64,000 nt of DNA from Trifolium pratense (taxonomy: Eukaryota > Streptophyta > Magnoliopsida > Fabales > Fabaceae), in the NCBI RefSeq assembly GCF_020283565.1, contig NC_060065.1:31112409-31176408 (forward strand). Direction: 5' to 3'. A program made the translations under genes and the position numbers. Within the stretch, counting starts at the first letter, position 1. Every line of letters begins with the position of its first letter. The notes under the pieces were generated by a model. It made no database searches and had not been told where the DNA came from. It saw only the letters and a list, made by a program, of their open reading frames with translations. Shown here in pieces: positions 30,955 to 44,086 of the stretch.

Positions 30955-33900
30955 GCAACACATTCATGGGAGAGCTTATTGGATCTGGCAGCTAGAGAAC
31001 TAACTTGGGATACATCCTAGATTAGTCCTATTTTAGTCAAATTCATTATATTATTATTATGACATTATTATTCATGAAATAGAACATTTTTTTTCGGTAT
31101 ATACAAAGATAATTTCTTTACTCCCGAGTATTTATTTGTTTTTCTTGAGTTTAGGCTTCAGGGATTGATTGTCTTTCTGCGAAGTTTAATTTGCATGACT
31201 TAAGATAACATATCACCCACCCCCAAAAATTAGTAATTAACTAATTATTATACGCGAAAGGATTTATGTTGGAATTTGACTTGTTAAGAAATGAACTTCC
31301 TGCATCTCGGACACAGTGAATATTGAACAGTTGATACCGATTTACAGAACTCGTGATGTGCGCCGTTTAATTTGTATCCAATTACTTGCATTGGCTAACT
31401 GCAATTATAACTGGAATTTACAAGTTAAAAATAATAGAAATCTTAGCAATGTGTTTTATAACACTTAAGTAAGAAATTCGTGGGAGTTCCATGAAACAGA
31501 GTGAGATTTACTTTTTTCAGCATTTCCTTTTCCAAAACATGCTATTCTTACTAAGAACAAGTTGTCCAGTAAAAAAACAAGATTAAGAACAAGTTGATGA
31601 TTAAAAATCTCAATACATTATTGGGTAAAGACTTGTTTTAGTACCTAGAAAAAAAATAAGGTGCCTAATTTAGTTTCTGAATAAGATTACAAATTGTTCT
31701 TCAGAATTACCGTTTAGGGGTACATTAGTCCCTAAGAAAGAAGTTAAACACCCAAAATAGAGGCTAATGTTTTGAGACTAAAATGAGACTTTAATCTACA
31801 CTCCACTTGTTAGATATAATAAACCCAATGAAAGAAAGACGTGCAATGCACCCTAGATACATCAATAACAAGAATTATATGCAGAAATGAACAATATATA
31901 AAAACTGTGCATAATATCATTGAGTTATTTCCTTCATTTCCTTTGGGTGGAATCAGTAACAAGATCTAATGTAAGCTTCTAACCCGTAGTACAGAAACAA
32001 AGTATACAAAAGTATATTTAACTGTTAAGAGTAGTCAAAAACTAAGGGTTGAGGAGTAGTCAATTCATTAAAAAATGGGACTAGTACATATGAACAAATA
32101 ACAACCAATAGTGTTACAGTAAATTTGAGAAGATCCTGCTTGAGTTGTTCAAATTCCCTTCTTGCTTATCGAATGCATCCACAAGGAGCAAACTTTATTA
32201 GACTTTTCATACAGAACTGAATACTCCTTTCTGTCGACTGACCAATATAGGGACTCCTAAACATCATGTGGAATTATTTTCCAACATTTGCATCTGATAT
32301 TAGCCATAGTTCACAAGGATTGTCCTTACATTTTTTCCCGATTCAGATGAGATGCTTGCACGAAAGTACTCCAGTTTTTGGAGGATATTGTGTCCTTTCT
32401 CTGGCACACCCGTGGTGGGAAGGTGAAAGATCATACAAACCTGAAAAGAGAAATAAAGGGTTTATACTACATTAGACACATTAAAAATTGCATCGATTAC
32501 TTCCAAAACTTAGAATTCTAGATAATGACAGACAACTGGAGTTACAGGATTATAAACAATTGAGTGAAATTATAACATGACAATGCTAGTAAGATGACAA
32601 CACAAATGATTTAAGCCATAAAATTAGATGCAAAATCAGTAACAGATAGGTTACACACTGTTAACAGAAAGTGGAAAACCAATGTTAAAAGTTGTGAAGG
32701 GCAGAAGGGTATCAGCTCAGTAGGTAAGAGACAATGCAGCATAAGAGGACGGAAGGTAAACAAACCCTTGCACTTTAAGAAATAAATGTGCGAATCCTGA
32801 ATTTTAAGAATCTCAACAAGCATCGGGAGAACAAGAAGGAAACCAAAAGTATTGATAAAATGTGAACCACCAAAAGCCAAATGAAAATATAAAAAAATGA
32901 TGAGCAAAATACGTAAACGGTTATATAAAACAATGTAGTGAAACTGTCACAAATCCATTCTTAGTGTTTAAGAAAGATATATCTGGTTGTGTTTAAGAAA
33001 GATGCATAATAACTGGATTTTGTGATTCATGAATCCATGATTTGGAATTGAGCACAACAGCATATACTAGAATCCATGCGCCCAACCCCTCCTAATATGA
33101 TTGAGATACTCAACAAAAGAGCAAATCCCTTTAATGATTACAGTATCATGCCACAACTAAAGAATGCTGTGACATCATCTGAAAAATTATGAAACAATCA
33201 TCACCAATAGTGTCATACTGACAGTAGGCAGTAGCTAAATAGTTTGTCATTCAAGTGAATCACCATGAACACTACAGCACCCAAATGAGCTTAAAACTGT
33301 GGCAGAAGTCCTGAATCCTGATGTATGAACTGTATAGCAGCACGGTAATCGTGCGCTCCAACTTATGCAAAACACTGGTTTTTACCCAAGAATGCAAGAG
33401 CGCTGAATTTTTTTAAAACGTCTGAAAAACTTATCACTGTTCATGAAAATCTTCTCAGGTAAAAACAAAATAGAAGTTGAGGTCAAGACCAGCTATCCTA
33501 AAGACTTGGCTATTAAGTGAAACTACAAAATAATACAATCTCTATATCTCTAATACACCTCCTCGCATAAAAGTCAAGCAGGTTTGTGATTAGTACCAAG
33601 CACTTTCAGAACCCTCAGTTAAAATCTATCTATAAAAGGAGATGAACCAAGCCACTTAAATACTCTACCGAGCATCCCATACCACTCGATGTGGAACTTG
33701 GGCACTCTATAATACCCAAGTCTCTATCAGTTTGCAGCGTGAATAATGCACAAACTTACCTAGTACTGAAATTTAATTTTCTTTTAGATGAATAAGGGGT
33801 AGCAAGGAACTAACTCATTACCTGTTGTTGGCCATAAAGGTTCTAATTTCAATATTAAGTCAAAGGCTAAGTCTCCTGAAATCTTAAGCTATCTAGTAAA

Positions 33901-34117
33901 AACACGTGGATGGCTTCTATATTTGTAGCAGTCGTCATTTTTGTCTTGTAACACATTTTTATTACTACATCTCAGGTTAGAAGGTAGAGAAATCATAGAT
34001 GAAGAAAGGGAAGGTAAGAGAACAAAAGCATCTTGAACTATCCTATTCAAAACAAACACATGCAAAACAAATTATTAAAAAGTATTTCTATGCAAGTGCA
34101 CATTACGAACCCTTTTG
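30955..34117. other. Intergenic region between the GH3 and maturase genes
   Basis: 3.1 kb, with 3' UTRs presumably at both ends. No ORF here resembles a protein I recognise. Around 33540-33730 there is a weak TRIM-like stretch (CACCTCCTCGCATAAAAGTC, ACTCGATGTGGAACTTGGG) resembling decayed legume LTR ends, too eroded to call. Nothing else was supported. Confidence 0.45.
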
Positions 34118-36280
34118 TTACATTTGTGCTTCATTCATCCTTGCATCATTTTCTCCCTCTTTGCTTGCATCATCCTGGTTTGAGCTAGCTAGCAAATGCT
34201 GATTCCCTACAACACTTCCGTCGCTCTTTGCTAAAGAAAGATGTTCCATAGGAAGAGAATTCCTTTTGTAATTCCAAACAAGCATTGAAATGTAATCTTG
34301 AGGTGTAACAAGACCTTGTTCTCTAATGCAACTCTGTTGCTCCTCCAAAGTCTTTGGATCTTCTAGTTTTATGTATTCTAGCAATGACTTTTCATGGTCA
34401 GGCCTCCAATTACCAGGGAACGGGGTGTAATCCGTCTCGGGTACGAGAGACATCCTTGTATACTGGAGCCCGTCGATTGATTCGGCAAGACCCATCCTAA
34501 GCAGATTATGGTACTCAGGAGACTGCCCTTTCTTCTCCTTCAGTGGACGGCTCAGATTTCGAGAACCAATCTTATACACTTTTGCACGCGAGCGAAGCTT
34601 GTATTTAGCAGCGTAAAGCTTTGCAAGCGAACCTCTTATAATATAAGAACAGAAGTTCACAATCTTCTTCCTATTGTCTGCAAACCTATACCACTCAACC
34701 ATGGTTGCCAAAAACTTGTTCATTTGAGCATTGGTATGAGCTTGGGTGGCATGAAACATCCTAAAACAAGGTTGGGGATCGGGATCTCTATCACCCTTTA
34801 GAAAGCTCAACTTTCTAAATTGCCTAATGCATTGCTTTAAGCTCGCCGTAACCGACAAAAGTGTTCCTACACCCTTTTCACTAATGATCTTACCACCGGT
34901 CGCAGTGTACCTAAGAGTTGGATAAACAACTCTTCTACAAAGCACATGATCAAGAAACATTATACCTTTCGTTATATGTTCTATAGGAAGGCATTCATTA
35001 TCAAGCTTGACCATTAACTTCTGGTCACAAAACTCAATTAACTGTTTCCTCAAAGTAGCCGTGTCTGCCCTAGGACCCCGAACACCAATCAAGATATGAC
35101 CACCATATCTTATAAAATCCATCTTCCTAGTTTTATCAGGTCCACTAGTAGGCACAAACTCCGGCCAAGAAGTGTTTCCTTGCTCGGCTTCCCCTTCAGG
35201 ACAATTCCATATAACATCACTCTTAGAAGGAACATAAATCTCCTTCATTTTCCCTTCCAACCAACGATCCAACTCATCCAAAACAATATTCGCCAGAAGT
35301 GGACTCAAAATTCCACAATGCCCCCAATTCGGAACCTTCTCAGCTTCCTCGGGCGCAAAACCGAAAAAAGTATCCAACCAATAAGGATCCGGCTTCGGTT
35401 CATCCTCATTCAAAACCCTCTTCTTCTGATACTTCCTTTTCGTCTTCTTCTTCTCTCTATCATCAACATTACTTACCACAACCGGCGTAACCAACGCGGA
35501 TTTCAATAAATCAACAACCATCTTATCCCTAACATCTCTCATAACAGCATTAATAACTAACCCTACTTTAACCCCATCTAACAAAGTACTCAAATCACCT
35601 TTCAAATACCACAAATAACCAGCAAAATTCCTTCTAATAACTCTCAAAACCGTATGCGGCGTCCTCCCAGGACGAAACGCATACGATTTCTCTGAAAACC
35701 TAGGTTCATAAATAGGTTCAAGAATCATCAACAAAACCTCCTGAACAATTTTATCCTGAAAAGGTGTAGGTTGAGTAGTTGTCAAAATCATTTTAATTTT
35801 CCTTTTCGATAACGATTCATAATCAGTTTTATCAATCGGTGATTTGATATGAAATTTGAGACGCGAACCCCATTTAAAATTACCATCAATAACCGCATTT
35901 CGAAGAGCGAGAAGATCTTCGAGTTGCGGTCGTTGAATTGAACTACGAGGAGTGTATGAACCGGTTTCATCGGTGGTAACTTTTTGGTAAGCGAGGAGCC
36001 AGAGTTCGAAGCGGCGGAGATAGGAGGAGAGGTTGGTGATGATTTTGTCAGGGTGGCGGAAATTGTCGATCCACATTTGGGAACAGAGGGAGAATCCGTC
36101 TTCTTTGAGGAGGGTGGAGGGGTCGTTTGGATCGGGTGGTGGACGGCGGAAGTTGGTGGTGGTGGAGGAGAGGTGGCGGAGGAGGTGAGGGTGTAGGGGA
36201 GTTAAGGTGGGGATTGTGTGTAGGGGATTGGTGTGAGTGAGGAGTTGGAGAGTGAAGAGAGTGAAACGACGTCGATTCAT
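34118..36280 (-). CDS. nMAT2: Nuclear-encoded mitochondrial group II intron maturase, nMAT2 type
   Basis: A 720-residue intronless ORF. It closely matches Arabidopsis nMAT2 (At5g46920) as I know it, especially LLKEDGFSLCSQMW, RRFELWLLAYQKV, QPTPFQDKIVQEVLLMILEP, RPGRTPHTVLRVIRRNFAGY, PKPDPYWLDTFFGFAPEEAEK and FHATQAHTNAQMNKFLATM. nMAT2 assists splicing of a subset of mitochondrial group II introns. The N-terminal 45 residues are rich in Ser/Thr/Leu/Arg/His and poor in acids, as in a mitochondrial presequence. An RT-like domain (about 140-450) and maturase domain X (about 480-640) follow; no endonuclease domain is visible. In the RT active-site position the protein has RYGGHILIG (Tyr about 392) rather than YADD, so it is a splicing factor and not a polymerase. 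The start is set by the presequence; the stop is at 34118-34120. Its 5' side is 369 bp from a MULE. Confidence 0.93.
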   Translation of the reverse strand: MNRRRFTLFTLQLLTHTNPLHTIPTLTPLHPHLLRHLSSTTTNFRRPPPDPNDPSTLLKEDGFSLCSQMWIDNFRHPDKIITNLSSYLRRFELWLLAYQKVTTDETGSYTPRSSIQRPQLEDLLALRNAVIDGNFKWGSRLKFHIKSPIDKTDYESLSKRKIKMILTTTQPTPFQDKIVQEVLLMILEPIYEPRFSEKSYAFRPGRTPHTVLRVIRRNFAGYLWYLKGDLSTLLDGVKVGLVINAVMRDVRDKMVVDLLKSALVTPVVVSNVDDREKKKTKRKYQKKRVLNEDEPKPDPYWLDTFFGFAPEEAEKVPNWGHCGILSPLLANIVLDELDRWLEGKMKEIYVPSKSDVIWNCPEGEAEQGNTSWPEFVPTSGPDKTRKMDFIRYGGHILIGVRGPRADTATLRKQLIEFCDQKLMVKLDNECLPIEHITKGIMFLDHVLCRRVVYPTLRYTATGGKIISEKGVGTLLSVTASLKQCIRQFRKLSFLKGDRDPDPQPCFRMFHATQAHTNAQMNKFLATMVEWYRFADNRKKIVNFCSYIIRGSLAKLYAAKYKLRSRAKVYKIGSRNLSRPLKEKKGQSPEYHNLLRMGLAESIDGLQYTRMSLVPETDYTPFPGNWRPDHEKSLLEYIKLEDPKTLEEQQSCIREQGLVTPQDYISMLVWNYKRNSLPMEHLSLAKSDGSVVGNQHLLASSNQDDASKEGENDARMNEAQM

Positions 36281-36649
36281 TGTTTGTGAATTGTGAGTAT
36301 TGTGTGGTGAAGAAGAAGGTTTGACATAAACCCAACAAAAACCCTCAAAGCTTTGCTGAAAATCAATCCATGGCGTTTATTTCATAGGAGCGATGGTAGT
36401 AAAATTGTCAAATTTTAAATTAATTTGGTAAACCGATATAAATAGGGAGATTAAAATTGTACACATAAAATAAATAATAAAAAAGTGTTTGTGTTCATGG
36501 GACAAATAGTAAGTTTTTAGGAAATTTTTATGAAAATATGTGAACTAGATATATATTGGAAATTTAAATGAAATGGTTAAAGAGTGTCTCAGAAATTATC
36601 AGCATTTTTATAATAGAGAGATTAAGAGTTCGATTGATATGTAAAATTT
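36281..36649 (-). other. Upstream region of the maturase gene, bounded by a MULE
   Basis: Only 369 bases separate the maturase ATG from the MULE end at 36650. AT-rich. It includes the left target duplication GTAAAATTT (36641-36649). No specific promoter element is assigned. Confidence 0.4.
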
Positions 36650-37180
36650 GGATTTAGATTCAGTGAATTCATCAAAACCAGTCACTGCAGTCAAATAGAA
36701 TATGAGTCCTTCTAGATATCCAATGGACTATATTCCGCCACATCATCCAATTTTTTATAAAGGCAAATTGCTTTATGTCCCTTGACTGCCCTGCAATACT
36801 TTTGGCGGCAAATTACATGGGGATTAAGTGCCCATTCTTCTCTATTGGTAAAGTTAAACCTCAACAATCTTCTCCATTGATGAAACGTTTCAAAATTAAC
36901 TCAAAACAAAGTAAGTTTCTTACATAAATTGATCTTTTTTTGTTGCAATTTTACATATTAGTGTTTATATTTGGCATATATTTGCTTCATATTCCTTTTC
37001 ATTTAGTTGTAAAATGTGAATTCCCTGATTATGTTTATCTCTTTCATGAGAACATTTAGTTCTAAAATTTTGCTTTATATTCTCTATATGTAGTTCTTAT
37101 TTTTATTGTTGATAAAAGACCCAATTTCTTTGATATATCTTGGTTCTGTATAATTTTATTTTAACAGGTTAGGTCAAACA

Positions 37181-38955
37181 ATGACAATAGTTACAACACC
37201 TAGTGTTGGTATGAAATTTGATAGTGTAAATGAAGCATGGGAATTTTGGGCTGCGTATGGGAAAGAAAAAGGCTTTGGATTTAGAAAACAATGCACCAAC
37301 AAAAGGAAGGACAGCTATATTAGATCGTTCCGATTCGTTTGTTGTAAAGAGGGTCATCGAACAAAGAATCTGACATCGCTCTTGGTGAAGAATCCTAAAG
37401 CTGAGACAAGAACCGACTGCCCAGCGAGAATTGCACTTAGTAGAAAGGATGAAAAGTTTGTAATCCACGAGTTCGTAGAAGCTCATAACCACCTTTTGCA
37501 GCTTCCAGAAACAACACACATGTTAGCCTCACATCTTAAAATATCTGAAGTTCAAGCATATGAGATTGAAATGGCGGAAGACTCTGGGTTGATGCAAAAG
37601 GTCTCATTTCAGCTCATGAGTGCACATGTTGGAGGTAGAGATAATCTTGGATATACTCGGCTAGATGCGAAGAACTATCTAAAAAAAGAAGAAAGCGTAG
37701 AGATAATTTTGGACAGATGCAAGAATGATTTTGGACTATGGATATTTTGGTGATGTAGTTTCTTTGGATACAACATATTGTACCAATGGTGCTAATAGAC
37801 CATTGGCATTATTTTCGGGTTTCAACCATCACAGAGGTACAGTCATTTTTGGGTCTGCACAATTATATGATGAAACTGCTGAATCATTTGAATGGCTATT
37901 TGAAACCTTCCTTCATGCACATGGGAACAAAAATCCTCAAACACTGTTCACTGACCAAGACAGAGCAATGGCTAAAGCGCTAGCTGAGGTGATGCCGGAG
38001 ACTCGACATGGATTATGCACATGGCATTTGATGCAAAATGGAATCAAAAATCTTGCACCAAAATTATTGAAAAGAGGAACTCATTTCATGTCTGACTTTG
38101 CAAAATGCATGTATGAATATGACCAAGAAGTGAAGTTTGAGGTAGCTTGGAGTAAGTTAGTTGCTGATTTTGATGTCTTTGAAGAAAATTGGGTGAAGTC
38201 AATGTATGCTCTAAAGGAAAAATGGGCAGCATGTTACATGAAGGAAGTAATCACTTTAGGAATGCGAAGCACTCAACTTAGTGAGAGTTTGAATTCCAAT
38301 TTTAAGGCTTACATGAAGCCGAACATCAATATCGTCCAATTCTTCAATCACTTTGAAAGTGTTGTTGAGGAGAAGCGTTATAATGAGTTAGTTAGTGAAT
38401 ATGAGTCTCGACACAAACTACCAAAGCTAAGGTATAAGTATTCATCAATTCTGATGCAACTTGCACAGATATACACTCCTACAGTTTTTGAGGTGTTTCA
38501 TGATGAATTTTCATTGTTTTTTTCTACTTGCATACAAGAAAGAAATGTATCTCAATTTCCTTTTGAATATGTTATCACCTTAGTCAATGATGAAGGAGAG
38601 TGGAGAGTGTTATTTGATCCTATACAAATCCATATCATGCAATTGTAGAAAGTTTGAGACTTTTGGAATACTTTGTTGTCATGCTTTGAAGGTGTTTCAG
38701 GCAAATGATGTTAAATTTATCCCTGAGAAATACATTCTAAAGAGGTGGACAAAGGATGCACAAAGTGGTATAATACATGACATACATGCTAATGAAGTTA
38801 TGGAAAATCCCGAATTATCTATTGCACAACGATATAGACAATATCAGAATATTTTCTTTACTGGTTTTTCTGTGCAATATCATATTTTATGTACAATATC
38901 AGAAACATATTTGTTGATTTTTCTAGTTTACTGGTTTAGAGACAAAGTAATTTAA
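37181..38955 (+). pseudogene. FAR1-related MULE transposase, disrupted
   Basis: Three overlapping frame segments make up one former gene. 37181-37753: FAR1 DNA-binding domain (EAWEFWAAYGKEKGFGFRKQ...RTDCPARIAL...EAHNHLL). 37725-38648: MULE transposase core (YFGDVVSLDTTYCTNGANRPLA, first Asp; LFTDQDRAMAKALAEVMP, second Asp; HGLCTWHLMQN; RSTQLSESLN, Glu region). 38587-38955: SWIM zinc finger SCNCRKFETFGILCCHALKVF (CxC...CxH). The first junction (about 37700-37730) also lacks the roughly 40-60 residues that family members have before the core, so it is a deletion plus frame change. The second (about 38615-38630) is a simple frameshift. FAR1/FHY3 host transcription factors derive from such transposases, but the TIRs and 9-bp duplication show this copy is still a transposon. 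It is not expected to make active protein. Confidence 0.85.
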
Positions 38956-39822
38956 GAACAAAACAACCTCATTTATTCAATATGAAATTTTTACAATAGA
39001 GTAGCCATAAACCAAACCAAGCCCCTTTTACAACCATTGGCCCCTTTTATAATATGATAACTGTACAATGTTCCTAACTTCACCACTTATCATTAATCTA
39101 TATCCCTTCCAAAGCAACAAAACACTACATCAATACACCGGTTGATAACAATTTCAAGCTTCATCCAAAACCACAAAGTAGTGCATCCAAAGCCAAGAAA
39201 TTGAGTCATGCATATTCATTGTTAAGCACATTCTGCAATTTTATCAGTATAATACGAAAGAAACAAAATCAATATCTTCACTATCTTCCTTCTTATTTGT
39301 CAACAAATTCAAAACAAAAAGGAGAAAAAAATAAAATCAATTTTCTCCATTGTGCTTCAATAATTTCACTTTCTTCCTATCAATAAATACAAAAGAAACA
39401 AAATCAATAGAGAAAGGTAGAAACAAACAAATCTAGAATAAGGAAGGAAAGAAATTTCATGTTTTTATCATTCACCCGTCGTCTCTCGCAGCTAGTCATC
39501 TCCAACCATAGGCGTCGCTGCGTCATCTCCGACCACAACGCCGCTGCTTCGCCCACCGCTGCGCCGCTGCTTGCGCCGCCCAAGTTGGTGGTGTTGTGTG
39601 AATCGTTCGCAAGAAGAGGATATCTATTTCACGGGTTCAAATTTAGGATTTAGTCAAAAGGCAAAGAATTGTTTTCTAGCTTTTATTATCAAAATAGATT
39701 TTGACCGCAAGATTGATCTAACGGGTCAGTATTTGGAGAATGAGACAATGGGTGAAGGAGAGAATCCAGACCCATTGACTGCAGTGACTGCATCACTTGG
39801 TGAATTCACCGAATCCAAATCC
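38956..39822. other. 3' part of the MULE, with a GC-rich island
   Basis: Non-coding, mostly AT-rich. 39470-39605 is sharply GC-richer (GTCGTCTCTCGCAGC, CGCCGCTGCTTCGCCC) than its surroundings and could be a captured host fragment (Pack-MULE style) or ancestral MULE sequence. No protein was recognised in it. Confidence 0.4.
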
Positions 39823-39831
39823 GTAAAATTT

Positions 39832-41732
39832 AAGTACTCTAGTAATTGTTTGCTAAAAAAACAACTAACTTAAACAAAAAGTTATGTTTAAAAAAAAAAC
39901 TTAACAAATAAGTTGTTTTTTATTTTTTTTATATTTTTATAATTAATAGATAATCGAGTCTTTTAATCATTTGATTTAGAGTTGACATATAGTCGGCGGT
40001 GCATACTAAAATTATTTAGCAAGAGAAATCAATCCCTAAATAAATATCAATTATTTTGTGCCACAGAGTTGCGTGTATCTTATTTTGACTTAAAATAAAA
40101 AATATTCATTCGTCCAAATTGATAGAAAACTTTGATGTAATTCAAATTCAAAGTCACTAAAAACAAAAAGGATAAATTTGCGAACAAATATATGACTAAA
40201 CTCACAAATATGACTATATTTAAGTGTCCAGAATATCCAACATCAAGATATATAACATTGATGATGACTCCAAAGCCGACATTATTGGATCTGCACTAGA
40301 CCGAAACTAATCTTTCAACCTGAAACAAATGAACATCGTACAAAGATGGAAAAATAAAATACACCTCATAAAGATGAAATAACAAAATAAACCGTACTTA
40401 TTCAAAAATAAAATAAACCATACGAAGATGAAAAATCAAAACAAACAAATACATGAAAATCACACTTATTTATTAACGAGAAAGAAAACAATTTGAATGG
40501 GTGATTCAATGTCAAATTGACTTTAAATCACCTCTCTCCGGTGGGCTAAGAAGAAGAAGACAAAAAGTGGTGATGACTAAAATTAGAAGAGAAGAAGAAA
40601 AGAAGAATTTTTTTATTTTTATATTATAGTAGTCATTATAGTCTTTTTTTTTTTTGACAATATATAAGTCATTATATAATAAATTGATCATTAAGATTAT
40701 TATATTATAAAAGGTAAGAACGAGAAGTACTTATAAGTTATACACAAGAAAGAAACAACAGGTTCATTTGAATCCATGCTCTTGAGATTTGAATTTTATC
40801 GGTTCGTCTTAGAGTCCACTTTATTCGTTACATCCAAAGATTAACAGCTTTACTTTGAATACATGACTTAGCTAGCTTAGATATCTTTTTGGCAAGAGTC
40901 ACATTTGACTTTTTAAAGGATTAGGCTTGACTATACTTGCTTAACTTCATACATGCCACTAACATATAGTTACACGTCCCAAGTTCGTTGTGCATCATCA
41001 ATTTAAAAGTAAAAAAGCACAAATTATAAATCAACACATGACAATTGATATGCATGAAAGGTTCAATTCAAATGTGGCTATTTGTAAAATTAATTAAAAC
41101 ATGTTCCTAGCTAGCTATAATATATAGTCAAAAGGATTCATGATTTTTACGGTTATTACCGTTAGCTCAGTTTTCTAGGATCAAAAGGCTGTACTATTAA
41201 TATTATTACCGAGAAAATTAGCAAATTGTGTTACTTAGATTCTGAAATCAACATTATTTATTTGCTCTTAACTTAAAATTAATTTACTACTTTTTATAAA
41301 ATATTGCTCTTTGGTTGTCTCTACGGACAATCGGCTATGTTATTCTCTATTAATTTACTATTTTTTAACCATGAGTCCATGATTGAAACTACCTAAAGAG
41401 TATCCAATATATCCACACATAAAATATTACTTTTGATACCATCCAAACCGAAAAAGAATTTAAAGATCATACAACAACTAAAAAATCCTTCAAATTGGGA
41501 ATGTAAGGAATCAACAACAAAAAAATAAAGAGAAGGATAAAATTTACCTTCAAGTCTTCAACAATGGAAACAATCCTTCAATTGAGATTTATGATTTAAC
41601 AATGGAGGATTAGACTAGTTCAAAAAAATAATGGAGGATTCGTTTGAGTTTAGTCAAAATGTTATGATAAACTATAACTTGAATTGACTCTAAATATGTT
41701 TGCCTTTAAATAAGCTTACAATAGAAAAATAA
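39832..41732. other. AT-rich intergenic spacer
   Basis: 1.9 kb with no supported gene, RNA or clear repeat. Confidence 0.5.
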
Positions 41733-41741
41733 ATTTAAAAA

Positions 41742-42953
<1,212 letters not shown>

Positions 42954-43127
42954 ATTTAAAAAAGATAAAAACTAACTTATTTTAAATTTAAAAGATAATT
43001 ATCCTACTAATAACAAACTTAAGGGGTCAAAATATCTTTTTTTTGTTTCTTCTTAAAAAAAAATATATCTTTTTGTTTCAAAATCAAAATTTCAGTTTAT
43101 TTTTTTTTACATTTTTTTTAAAATTCT

Positions 43128-43266
43128 TTAAGGGGCCGGCCCAAAAGCCCGTGGGCCGGCCCATGAAAAAGTCTAGTCCGATAAGGCATGACCCGATAAG
43201 GCCCGACCCGTGAAAATATATAGGCCTAATGGGCCGGCCCGGTAGCCCGACCCATTTTGACAGCCC
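43128..43266. mobile_element. Truncated hAT-like MITE end
   Basis: GGGGCCGGCCCAAAAGCCC...GGGCCGGCCC...CATTTTGACAGCCCTA has the same GGCCGGCCC-rich arm and terminal TTTGACAGC-type TIR as the elements at 23051-24814. Only one end is present, so it is a fragment or solo arm. Confidence 0.6.
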
Positions 43267-43651
43267 TAATTATATTAATAAAAAATTGCGCATATCTTGT
43301 TTTACCAAGTTTTTTTTGGTCACATTTATAATAAAAAGTTAATAATAAATTAAGTATTTTTTTTGGTTGACAAACATTAAATATCTATACATGGTACAAA
43401 AAGGAAAAACTACTCCACTGAAACTATTACATTGAATATCTATTTTGACTGAATAAAATTTAAATTGGTATAATAATAATGCTTAAAATATCTATACATG
43501 GTAAAAAAAGAAAAAAACTATTACATTGAATATATATTTTGACTGAAAAAACTATTACATTGAAATTTTTTTTGGCTAGAAATTTCAGAATTATCGGAGT
43601 TCGAACCTAGACTCCGTGCATATACAATGCAACTTAAAATAAATTTAAATT

Positions 43652-44059
43652 GGTTTAATTAGTCTATTGGTCCCTTAAAGACATTTTAGGTTTCACAATG
43701 GTCCCTTAAAGAAAAAAAGGCTCAGATTGGTCCCTTAAAGAAAAAAAGGCCCGGATTGGTCCCTTAAAGACATATATGTTTGTCATATTGGTCCTTTCCG
43801 TTAAATTTTAACTCCAAATATAACAAAAAATTCCAATGGTTAAAATTTTAAAAATTAATAAGGTTTTTGGTAGACCACTTACACTTAATGGCATCAACAA
43901 TCCAGTCAATTAAAACTAACGTTTTTTTGTAAAAAATTGACATAAAGGACTAATTGAGAAACGAATGTGTCTTTAAGGGACCAATCCGGACCTTTTTTTC
44001 TTTAAGGGACCATTGTGAAACTTAAAATGTCTTTAAGGGACCAAAAGACTAATTAAGCC
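43652..44059. mobile_element. MULE-type MITE (TGGTCCCTTAAAG family) just upstream of the SAPS gene
   Basis: 408 bp. The left end GGTTTAATTAGTC and the reverse complement of the right end GGCTTAATTAGTC begin TIRs of about 110 bases built from repeated TTGGTCCCTTAAAGA units. An exact 9-bp duplication ATTTAAATT flanks it (43643-43651 and 44060-44068). Non-coding. It ends about 20 bases from a candidate TATA box of the SAPS gene. Confidence 0.82.
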
Positions 44060-44077
44060 ATTTAAATTTAAAGAAAA

Positions 44078-44086
44078 TATATATAC
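44078..44086 (+). promoter_or_regulatory. Putative TATA box of the SAPS gene
   Basis: TATATATAC lies about 245 bases before the start codon, followed by a CT-rich leader (CTCTTCTTCTCTCTCTCG) typical of plant 5' UTRs. Consensus match only. Confidence 0.4.

Larger units (their letters stand above)
36650..39822 (+). mobile_element. Mutator-like element (MULE) with FAR1-type transposase, 3.2 kb
   Basis: The left end GGATTTAGATTC then AGTGAATTCA and CAGTCACTGCAGTCAA pairs with the reverse complement of the right end GGATTTGGATTC, GGTGAATTCA, CAGTCACTGCAGTCAA. This is an inverted repeat of about 55 bases. It is flanked by a perfect 9-bp duplication GTAAAATTT (36641-36649 and 39823-39831), the MULE signature. 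It encodes a broken FAR1/MULE transposase (37181-38955). Confidence 0.9.

Noticed and set aside
32266..32907. Small ORFs in the GH3-maturase interval
   Set aside because: No recognisable domain, codon bias or splice support was seen. They are consistent with chance ORFs.
35096..36196. Plus-strand ORFs across the maturase gene
   Set aside because: They are shadows of the intact 720-residue maturase frame, which matches a known family along its full length.
37181..38955. Functional FAR1-RELATED SEQUENCE host gene
   Set aside because: It has two frame breaks, a missing segment, and clear MULE ends with a 9-bp target duplication.
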